NCBI GenBank assembly: GCA_015146655.1
Contig: VKHL01000044.1
Location: 1-64,000 of the forward strand
Source of the DNA: Ochromonas danica
Lineage: Eukaryota > Sar > Chrysophyceae > Chromulinales > Chromulinaceae
Direction of reading: 5' to 3'
Length of the DNA: 64,000 nucleotides
Every line of letters starts with the position of its first letter. The stretch's first letter is position 1. Below the pieces are notes generated by a model that saw only the letters and a list, made by a program, of their open reading frames with translations, had not been told where the DNA came from and did no database searches. A program made the position numbers and the translations under genes. This document shows, in pieces, positions 56,650-64,000 of this stretch.

Positions 56650-57264
56650 TGAGAATCAAATGGAGATTAAATAATGATATTGCAGGAAATCAATATCCCA
56701 AGTCTTAAAATAGTGCAAGAACATGCATTGCCCTCACAATCGATTTACATGAAATACCGTCGTTAGTCTAAGAATCTACACAAATAGTACTACAGCTTTT
56801 GTCATACAAACCACTCTTGAAAGTTCATTTAAGGAGAGTGACTTGTTTATTGAGAAGCAGTGTCATCATCTATTCAGAACGAGTTCTAGTTGTTAAAAAT
56901 AAAATCGTACTTGCTCAGATATTATTAACTGCTTCTACCTATTCTTGATATGTTAGATAGAGTTAATACACTTTTGTGTAATTGCTAATGCAATGTAACA
57001 TCATTGAAGTTAGCATGTCTAGAATGGCTCCAGCAGAAGGAAGCCCTTCTTGCACTTGTGTAGTGGAAATTTCAACTTCGACTTCTACTATACAAATGTA
57101 CAACTTATAAACTAAATTTATGAGTTTTCCGACTTCCAAGTCAACACAGAGGCAGAAGAGGAGAAGAGGATTGATTTGAGTAATTCGATTCTCATCATTT
57201 CAAGTCAGCCAAAGTACACTCGAGACAGTTTTAAAAGCGGCTTCTAAGATAATTGTTTATAGAG
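56650..57264. other. Intergenic upstream of EF-hand gene 1
   Basis: 615 bp, AT-rich, no supported gene or repeat. Confidence 0.5.
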
Positions 57265-58182
57265 ATGAGTCACAAAGTGAAGTCTTTGAATAATCAGCAA
57301 GGTGAAGATCGAAATTCTCCCCTTCGAGCCTCTGCCTCCATGGCAATCCTCCCTAGTCCTTCCATGGCTGGTGAGGTCATGAAATATGTCTCTTCTTTAG
57401 ACTCCAGTACAACTCGTTGGATGAATAAAAGAAGACCTAAGTCTAGTGCTGCATTACCTCGTCATATTATGCCTGCTATCGCTGTCCAACTCAAACAACT
57501 CTTTGATAACTTTGATATGGATCATTCTGGAGAGATTGATCTTATCGAATTGAAACGTGCTGTCAAATTTGTTGCTGATGCTTGTCCTGAAGCAGGTGGG
57601 AAACGTTATAGTGCGAAAGATGCTCAAGCTATCACCAATTTCTTCACCTCAATGGATGCGAATAATAATGGTGTGGTAGACTTTGTGGAATTCTTAGCTG
57701 CTATTACAACTGCACATTCAGAAAATGGTGCTGAAGAAATGACTAACGCAACTCGTCGTCTTCAAGCTGCTTTCATTGAATTTGCTACACTACTTCGTCG
57801 CAAAAGACTGACTAATAATGTCTTCAGTGAGCACAGATCTTCCTTGGAGAAAGTGGAATCATTGAAAGAGCTTTATTCAATTAACTATTTCGTTGATGCT
57901 GGACTTGATGAAGAACCAGATCCAATTAAGGTCAATAAACAATGGGATGCTTTTAATGGAGGGGTAATGCAAAATCGTCGTAAGAAAGAAATGGAACGTG
58001 CAAGAACCGCAATGGCTTTAATCAAGAGTAAACGCTCTTTGCCTCCTCCTGTATTGTCTGATGATACAAGCACTAAGTCATCTGCTTCTTTCCCTCTTAT
58101 TGTGGTTCATAAGAGAGATGTGGTACCTAGTATCTATGCTCGTCCATCTCTTCCAAAGATTGTGACTGTTCATCGTTATTGA
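57265..58182 (+). CDS. EF-hand calcium-binding protein, copy 1
   Basis: A 305-aa intronless protein. Two canonical EF-hands sit together: loop DMDHSGEIDLIE after KQLFDNF, and loop DANNNGVVDFVE after ITNFFTS. Both have Asp at position 1, Glu at 12 and Gly at 6, so Ca2+ binding is expected. The N-terminus is Ser/Pro-rich; the C-terminal half is helical and basic with FVDAGLDEEPDPIKVNKQW and a Ser/Pro tail, not recognised as a kinase or other enzyme. A calcium sensor or adaptor is the best reading. The ATG at 57265 (MSHKVKSLNNQ) is the first in the open frame. The block 57418-57702 is identical to the next gene. Confidence 0.85.
   Translation: MSHKVKSLNNQQGEDRNSPLRASASMAILPSPSMAGEVMKYVSSLDSSTTRWMNKRRPKSSAALPRHIMPAIAVQLKQLFDNFDMDHSGEIDLIELKRAVKFVADACPEAGGKRYSAKDAQAITNFFTSMDANNNGVVDFVEFLAAITTAHSENGAEEMTNATRRLQAAFIEFATLLRRKRLTNNVFSEHRSSLEKVESLKELYSINYFVDAGLDEEPDPIKVNKQWDAFNGGVMQNRRKKEMERARTAMALIKSKRSLPPPVLSDDTSTKSSASFPLIVVHKRDVVPSIYARPSLPKIVTVHRY
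57418..57702 (+). repeat. Identical tract shared by EF-hand genes, member 1
   Basis: 285 nt identical to 59154-59438 at a constant offset of 1,736, covering both EF-hands. Sequence on either side shows many synonymous and non-synonymous differences. Confidence 0.85.
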
Positions 58183-59072
58183 ATGAAAGGGTCTAGAGAT
58201 TGGTTGACTCGGAAGTTTTGCTTCAAGTGGTTTTGATCAGGGAGTGTATTCCATTGAATGAAATGTTGCCCCACAGTGGTATGATTCTATTTGTTTTTGT
58301 TTTAATCAATCAAGTACTAAGCTGATTCATCTTGATGGTATATCGAGATGGAAGTGAGGCTTATGAGAGTACAACTTGTGTATATGGTATAGGAGAGAAC
58401 TCTTTGATATAGTCTCTTGAACGACAAAGAAAACAATCACTTTAATAACTCCTTTGTTATGCCTTTTCCTATTGAAGCATGAGAGAATGACTCTTTGTCT
58501 ATTGCGAATAAATAGAAAAGTTCTTATTTACAATATAACTCTGTTCTTGTATTACTGTATATTATACATCTTAATATATTAATTCTATTGATTTTCGTCA
58601 TTATCATTATCATCATCATATCGTCGACCAAGAAACCACTCGGCCACATTCGTATTTGATTCAATCGATTTGACTCGGCATGGCGACCCAATCTATTATT
58701 ACTAATATCATATTAAGTATATTCACTTTCATCATCCTAAACCCAACCTACGGAACCATGGACCATGGAACAGGGAACCCACGGACTTACTTCGTCCTTT
58801 ACAACTCAAAGCTGCATTTTCACTTGTTTTTGTGATGTTAACGTCTTGACAGTCCGTTTTACACCACTTCAGAAACGGACTTCATACATGTTAACTTCAC
58901 AAAAATGCTCAATTTTCGCGCAAATTACAGCAGATTGGTTTGCACGTAGTGAAGGCCAACAAGTGTTATTGGCCTTGACGATCTTCACTTCGCCTTGTCG
59001 CTTGTCACAACAAATCAAGCCAACTGCTGAACTCTTCCTCCTCATTGTGATCTTATTAGACTCTTCCTTTTA
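58183..59072. other. Spacer between tandem EF-hand genes
   Basis: 890 bp, AT-rich. Open frames near 58765-59070 lack protein-like composition and end at the next gene's start. No RNA gene seen. Confidence 0.5.
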
Positions 59073-59957
59073 ATGTCAACAATTCATTCCAATCACTCTG
59101 CCGCTGATGAGGTCATGAAATATGTCTCTTCGTTAGATTATCATACTACAAAATGGATGAATAAAAGAAGACCTAAGTCTAGTGCTGCATTACCTCGTCA
59201 TATTATGCCTGCTATCGCTGTCCAACTCAAACAACTCTTTGATAACTTTGATATGGATCATTCTGGAGAGATTGATCTTATCGAATTGAAACGTGCTGTC
59301 AAATTTGTTGCTGATGCTTGTCCTGAAGCAGGTGGGAAACGTTATAGTGCGAAAGATGCTCAAGCTATCACCAATTTCTTCACCTCAATGGATGCGAATA
59401 ATAATGGTGTGGTAGACTTTGTGGAATTCTTAGCTGCTGTTACCAATAAGCATGATAAGAACAATGCTGCAGAATTAGCACGCGCCAATCGTCTACAAAC
59501 AGCATTTATTGAATTTGGTACTCAACTTCGTCGACAACGTTTAGCTAAACGTCTTGAAAATGATCATATTTCATCCAGAGATAAAGTAGCATCATTAAAA
59601 CAACTCTACTCTATCAATTACTTTGTTGATTCTGGACTTGATCAAGATTATGATCCTGTAGAATTTAATAAACAATGGGAGACTTTTAATGGTGGAGTGT
59701 TACAAACTCGTAAGAAGAATGAATTAGAACGTACAAGGAAAGCTGCAGCTGCTTTATTGAAACCCAAAAGTATCTTATCAACTGTAGCGGAAAATCCATT
59801 GGCGCTTACAAGAGCTGATTCCTTGCCACGCATTGTCACTCATAATAAGAGAGATATGATGACAAGTGTTCTTACAAGAACATCTTCTATCAACGATCAT
59901 AACCATCATCTACCTACTACACTTCCTCCTGTTGCAATGGCTAGAAAGATCTATTAA
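59073..59957 (+). CDS. EF-hand calcium-binding protein, copy 2
   Basis: A 294-aa tandem paralogue of the preceding gene with the same plan: short N-terminus, a shared VMKYVSSLD box, two EF-hands with identical loops (DMDHSGEIDLIE, DANNNGVVDFVE), then a basic helical half with YSINYFVDSGLDQDYDPVEF and a Ser/Thr/His tail. Outside the identical core the two proteins keep similar motifs but differ at many residues, so the pair is old while the core match is recent. Start is the first ATG (MSTIHSNHSAADEV). Function is likely calcium sensing; partners unknown. Confidence 0.85.
   Translation: MSTIHSNHSAADEVMKYVSSLDYHTTKWMNKRRPKSSAALPRHIMPAIAVQLKQLFDNFDMDHSGEIDLIELKRAVKFVADACPEAGGKRYSAKDAQAITNFFTSMDANNNGVVDFVEFLAAVTNKHDKNNAAELARANRLQTAFIEFGTQLRRQRLAKRLENDHISSRDKVASLKQLYSINYFVDSGLDQDYDPVEFNKQWETFNGGVLQTRKKNELERTRKAAAALLKPKSILSTVAENPLALTRADSLPRIVTHNKRDMMTSVLTRTSSINDHNHHLPTTLPPVAMARKIY
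59154..59438 (+). repeat. Identical tract shared by EF-hand genes, member 2
   Basis: Counterpart of 57418-57702, with no difference found across 285 nt. Confidence 0.85.
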
Positions 59958-60465
59958 TATATTCATTGATCTTCTTCGACTATGATGTCATCATTCCATT
60001 CATCGTCAACTATATATGTCGTTTCTATTGATGATGATTCAACAATTCAACACCATACGGGAAAAATGAGTGGATACCATTGAAAACAATTAGTTTTTAA
60101 TGAATCAATTCTATTCGCTTTCACTTCGTCGTATATCATCGCTGGTGCATTCTTGCTTTTTCACGTTTCTTCAGCTGTTTTACTATTCCCATTCTATTTC
60201 ATTCTGTTGTGTTAGGGCTATGTATTTGTGCTTGAGCTAAAAATTAGATGTTTCATCCTGTGTGACCATTCAAGTAAATTAAGTGGCTTGCGATTCCAGT
60301 CGCGTAAAATATGTGGTATTTGTGATGTAGGTACCAACATTGACCAAAAAAAAAGGATTTGCAACATTGCCTTTCATTTCGATTTATTACAGTTTAATCT
60401 ATCGCCATTATCATCTTGGAGAGATGAAAACAGGCGAAGAAGAGAGTCAGTTACAGTAATGCAGA
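59958..60465. other. Convergent 3' intergenic region
   Basis: AT-rich spacer between EF-hand copy 2 and ribose-5-phosphate isomerase. Nothing supported. Confidence 0.5.
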
Positions 60466-61502
60466 TCACCACCAAGCCTTCTCGCCTCCTTGTCCTGCGA
60501 CACGGATACCATCTTTACCAGCCACAATCACTGTGGAAGCCATGCCAGCAAAGATTCCATGATCCACTACACCGACAGTTGCCTTGAGCTCCTTCGCTGC
60601 CTGAGCAACATTGCGAATAGGCTCAGTGAAATGAAGATCCACGATATAGTTACCATTGTCAGTCACAGCAATGTTATCACCATCGCGTTTGTTATTACTT
60701 GCACTTCCCATACGTAAGACAGCTTTACATCCTTTTAAAGCAGGAAGTTGTTCAATAACACGACGTGTATGTTCATGACAGAATGGAGTAATCTCTACAG
60801 GTAATGGGAAACGTGGACCAAGACCTTTAGACAACTTACTATCATCCACAATACAGACAAACTTATCTGCCATAACTTCTACCATCTTCTCACGTAATAA
60901 TGCTCCTCCACCTCCTTTAACCAAGCAAAGATCTGGATCAACATCATCTGCACCATCAATGGCAACATCTAAATGAGATTTCTCATTCAAGGTAACTAAA
61001 GGAATGCCTAATCCAAGGGCTTGTTCCTTGGTACGCTCTGAGGTTGGGATACAAATAACATCTTTCAGTTCACCAGACTTGAGTTTCTGTCCTACACGCT
61101 CTACAGCATAATAGGCAGTAGATCCAGTCCCTAGACCCACGACCATACCAGAGCGGACATAGTCATCAACTGCCTTATATCCGACCTAGAGTAAAGAGGG
61201 GGTAAGAGAGAAGAGAGGACGGGATAGTGTTAGTCATTGATAGTCTGGTTGTTAGAGATTAGTGACAAGTTATTACCATTTTCTTTAATTCTTCTTGACT
61301 GTGAGCTGCCATATTTAATGCACGTTGAGATGGAGTGAAGATATTATGGTGTGCTACAAGACAAAGAAGAAGCAAGATGTAGAGTATCATAGAGTGAGAT
61401 GGAGATGGAGAGAAAGTAGGGTAAGGTTGTAATAGACGTCGTACCAGAGAAAGCAGCTGCGGAGGCAAGACAAGACAAAGTCAAAACACGTTTGAATGAC
61501 AT
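60466..61502 (-). CDS. rpiA: Ribose-5-phosphate isomerase A, plastid-targeted
   Basis: RpiA interconverts ribose 5-phosphate and ribulose 5-phosphate in the Calvin cycle and pentose phosphate pathway. Three exons, 61502-61445, 61353-61277 and 61185-60466, give 284 aa. Family motifs: GLGTGSTAYYAVERVG, PTSERTKEQA, DVAIDGADDVDPDL (catalytic Asp region) and VKGGGGALLREKM (catalytic Lys/Glu region). The first exons encode MSFKRVLTLSCLASAAAFS followed by AHHNIFTPSQRALNMA. A signal peptide ending in ASA-AAF, then a Ser/Thr/basic transit peptide, is the bipartite plastid signal of heterokont algae. This points to a Calvin-cycle role. All three exon phases agree, so the start is firm. Confidence 0.95.
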
Positions 61503-62014
61503 GATGATGACGATATTGAATGAGAGAGAGAAGAGTGTTGTCAAAGAAAACTGTTAAATCAATGGAACGAACACGACCTAAAGAGGGTCTCAGTAACTAA
61601 GAGTAGTAGTAGTACTTGTTCTGAAGATTCCTTTCATCCTTCGTCAGCAGTCATTTCCTTATTAAGTTAACTATTAGACCCTATTAAGTTAACTCTTTGC
61701 TACAGTCTGCTGTCAACAATGACAAGTATCACAATTTATCGTTCGTTGAGGTAAAGAAGAAGAAGTTAGAGAAAAGAGATCAGATAAGACCATTCGTTGT
61801 ATTGTTCAATACTTTTCTTTATTAATTAGAGATACAACATCTCCTATAAACCGTTCTTGTTCTTGCATGGAGCATGATTAAAACTCACATTTTCTTACTT
61901 TTCAAAGTCGTGCTTTTTATGTCATTGGTTGGGAAAGGTGATGATGATGAACAACAATGAGAAGAAGAAAAGAGATTTGAGAACTATCAGCTCATAATAA
62001 TCTCTTTCTTTATC
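61503..62014. promoter_or_regulatory. Divergent promoter region, rpiA / Rpp38-like gene
   Basis: 512 bp between divergent starts. It contains a direct repeat of CTATTAAGTTAACT-like sequence near 61660-61695, separated by about 19 nt; a possible protein-binding site, unproven. Confidence 0.35.
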
Positions 62015-62641
62015 ATGTCTGAACGAATTAAGAAAGCAACAAAACCCAAAGTTAAACCCACTATAACCACCAATATAACAAGTCATAGCAATCAACCTGT
62101 ACAAACCTATCGTAAAGTTGTCAATGAAACAGTCGAAGAGTCTATGCAAGATATCCTTCAAAGACTGAAAAAGAAGTCCACTTCAGTTTCTAGTCATAAG
62201 GATATACGTGATCGGTTAATAGAGAAAGTTCTTCGTCTCACTGGGGATGGAACCGGTTCTTTTGGTCAGCAGCAGACCATCGTCATTGGATTCAATGCTC
62301 TCTGTCGTGCCTTGAAGAAGAATACCCTCTCAGTCATATGTATGGCAAAGAAAGCGAATGATAATGCTTTACAATTCCTTCTAGAAGGAAGTTTAGTGAG
62401 GAAAGTTCCTTTGGTCATCTTACCAGTCTTCTCTTCTTCATTAAAAGAAGCATTAAAAGTACATGAAGCTTTCTGTTTTGGTGTAGTACGAAGTGAGACT
62501 TTGTTGCAGAAGAGAGGAGAAAGGAAAGAGGGACAAGAGAAGGAGGAGGAGGAGGAAGAAGAAGAAGGAAGTATTGAGATGGATAGTCATCATGCTGCCG
62601 TGGATGACCTACGGGACTTCCTTCTCGGTCTTGCAGTCTAG
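62015..62641 (+). CDS. L7Ae-fold protein, RNase P/MRP subunit Rpp38/Pop3-like
   Basis: A 208-aa intronless protein. The middle (residues about 80-165) reads as an L7Ae/L30e domain: TIVIGFNALCRALKKNTLSV, VICMAKKANDNALQFLL, VRKVPLVILPVF and KEALKVHEAFCFGV. The order of helix, strand and final core strand fits Rpp38/Pop3, which bind kink-turn RNA in RNase P and RNase MRP for tRNA and rRNA processing. The N-terminus is basic; the C-terminus has a long Glu run (EKEEEEEEEEGS). Another L7Ae relative cannot be excluded. It ends one nucleotide before the ATG of the next gene. Confidence 0.65.
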   Translation: MSERIKKATKPKVKPTITTNITSHSNQPVQTYRKVVNETVEESMQDILQRLKKKSTSVSSHKDIRDRLIEKVLRLTGDGTGSFGQQQTIVIGFNALCRALKKNTLSVICMAKKANDNALQFLLEGSLVRKVPLVILPVFSSSLKEALKVHEAFCFGVVRSETLLQKRGERKEGQEKEEEEEEEEGSIEMDSHHAAVDDLRDFLLGLAV

Positions 62642-62642
62642 C

Positions 62643-64000
62643 ATGACCTCCTCCTGGGATATTCTATCCTACTTGCTTTCGCTACTCATTACTTTGCCAT
62701 GTGGTAATAGTAAAGGTAAGAATCATATCTTGTCTAGCAAAAGCTCTCAGGACCACCCCGTTCCACAGTATGAGTGATGTATTTTGGGAGGTCTAAGAGA
62801 TAGATTGTTTAACATGATGATTCTAAAGTGGGGGAAAAGTGTGTTTGGTAGAGAACATGATTTATTTGACGAGAGCTTTATTTGACGAGAGCTTAACTTT
62901 CACCTTGTTTTGTTTTTTGTTTTGCTTATTATGATTAGATGTTGGTGTTGACATAACAGCAATATAAGGAATGCTGTAAGGCTCAGTAAACTCTAACCCT
63001 AACCGTAAGATATGCACAAGCATGACCATTGTTTAATATGTGTAGACAATATCATCCACCCGCTGGATTGGACCTACTGGTGTGGTGTAGAAAGCATTCA
63101 ATGTTGGCTGGTATAGTATTGGTTTTGCGTGGGAAACTCTCTGTCCAAACCATTTTCTGTTGGCAGATAATAATAGTATGAGCTTGTTTTATTTGCTTCC
63201 GCACTCAACTATGGTCTTTGTCCTTCACTTCTTCTTCTTTTACACCTTTGTTTTCTTAGGTCAAGCAGCAGAGGATTGTCGGTGGAAATATCATGAGGAA
63301 AGAAGAGATGAAGCAGTGGAGGTCTTTTGGATCAACCTGGACAAGAGTGTGAGTCGTCGTATCGCTATGGAAGATCATCTCAATCATCTTGGTATTCTCC
63401 ATCGTCGAGTAAGAGGACTCTCCTTAGATGATCTCTACATCCCTGAAGATATCCTCACCACTTGGAATCAATATGAAGCACAGATTAACACAAAAGATGT
63501 CATTCCTTTAACATTCATCCCTCCTTCTAGAGCAGATCAATCCAAAGCAGCTGATGGTGGTAGTAGTAGTAGTGGTGGTGGTGGTAGGGGTGATAGTGGT
63601 AGTGGTAGGGTGAATGTGTCTTATGCTATCACAGGGTTAGTCGGTCGTGCCAAGACAAATCGTCTACAAGAATTAGGTTGTACTGCTTCTCATCTAGAAG
63701 CTATGAGACAAGCAGTTTATAATAATCGTACTACAAGTCCTTATGCTATTATAACAGAAGATGATATCTTCTTTCCTTTCAATATCAACTTTACAGCTTT
63801 AGCATTAACTGCACCAAATGATTTCACTATTTTACAACTTTTCAATTCTAATGAAGGAAGTATGATATCATTATGGAAAGATTATCTAATACATGGCGAA
63901 AAGAAGTTATGGATTGAACATCGTATTAAACAAGCTGTTAGTTTTTGGTCAACTTGTGCTTATCTCATTCATCGTGATCGAATACGTCCTATTTTAGAAA
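62643..64000 (+). CDS. GT25-type glycosyltransferase (partial, runs off right edge)
   Basis: Exon 1 (62643-62715) encodes MTSSWDILSYLLSLLITLPC, a signal peptide or anchor. A 544-nt GT-AG intron leads to exon 2 from 63260, open to the window end. Family features of glycosyltransferase 25 are VFWINLDKSVSRRIAME, GLSLDD, LGCTASHLEAMRQAVYNN and YAIITEDDIFFPF, the last holding the acidic sugar-nucleotide/metal motif. GT25 members transfer galactose or glucose to lipopolysaccharide or collagen hydroxylysine. A Ser/Gly-rich insertion at about 63555-63610 interrupts the domain. The C-terminus is missing. The ATG sits one nucleotide after the preceding stop, so exon 1 could alternatively be spliced from further upstream. 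Confidence 0.8.
62861..62894. repeat. Perfect 17-bp tandem duplication
   Basis: TTTATTTGACGAGAGCT occurs twice back to back inside the GT25 intron. Probably a recent slippage event. Confidence 0.8.

Noticed and set aside
58765-59073. Open plus-strand frame of 102 codons upstream of EF-hand copy 2
   Set aside because: Composition is not protein-like, there is no homologue known to me, and it abuts the next start; probably leader or promoter sequence.
1-64000. tRNA, rRNA, snRNA genes and retroelement or virus-like elements
   Set aside because: By eye no T-loop/anticodon arrangement, rRNA core, reverse transcriptase, integrase, capsid or long terminal repeat was recognised. A covariance-model or profile scan could still find a small RNA.

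Overview
This is a gene-dense, intron-bearing eukaryotic nuclear window. The best fit is a photosynthetic stramenopile (ochrophyte, possibly chrysophyte-like). Four things point there. Two metabolic enzymes begin with a signal peptide followed by a Phe at the presumed cleavage point, the bipartite targeting signal of red-algal-derived complex plastids (ribose-5-phosphate isomerase with ASAAAF; a KDPG-aldolase-like protein with SKTAF). One secreted membrane protein carries the PS/PT-rich tandem repeats common in ochrophytes. Full-length PDR-type ABC transporters and a P2C-type cation ATPase are present. Kinesin and coiled-coil proteins suggest a microtubule-based cytoskeleton. Species identity is inference. 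Introns are mostly short (about 50-300 nt) with GT-AG borders, and several genes start with tiny first exons of 10, 21 or 25 nt.

Layout. 1-7.3 kb: foldback repeat, LSM8, ribosomal protein uL16 (RPL10), a GC-rich OTU-protease/kinase-like relic, a THUMP-domain protein (THUMPD1/Tan1-like) and an unrecognised protein. 8.0-18.5 kb: two tandem full-length ABCG/PDR transporters that share a 3,250-nt block, introns included, in which I found no difference, flanked by clearly diverged sequence. 19-28.3 kb: secreted or plastid O-methyltransferase, Cys-rich protein, six-exon kinesin, and a divergent pair of D-2-hydroxyacid dehydrogenase and KDPG-aldolase-like protein. 28.4-35.8 kb: splicing factor CWC25 (with a 92-bp minisatellite in an intron and a 69-bp coding repeat), Na+/K+-type P2C ATPase, and a DUF1348 protein of bacterial type. 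35.9-50.7 kb: a Nup88-like nucleoporin, a thioredoxin-domain protein, and two very large low-complexity proteins transcribed head to head. 51.6-56.7 kb: PS/PT-repeat membrane protein with an assembly gap, a previously hidden C-terminal coding segment, a three-RRM mitochondrial-type RNA-binding protein, and a DUF2961/GH172 glycoside hydrolase. 57.2-64 kb: two tandem EF-hand proteins that again share an identical core, plastid ribose-5-phosphate isomerase, an L7Ae-fold Rpp38-like protein, and a GT25-type glycosyltransferase that runs off the right edge.

The window looks like ordinary chromosome. No tRNA, rRNA, CRISPR array, retroelement or virus-like element was recognised. Two themes stand out. 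Many genes are arranged head to head with only 0.2-0.8 kb between starts. Two independent tandem gene pairs each carry a perfectly identical core bounded by diverged ends, the signature of recent gene conversion. I found no convincing new multi-gene system; the strongest leads are the conversion tracts, the asymmetric ABC ATPase sites, the hidden coding segment at 53 kb and the nearly abutting Rpp38/GT25 genes.
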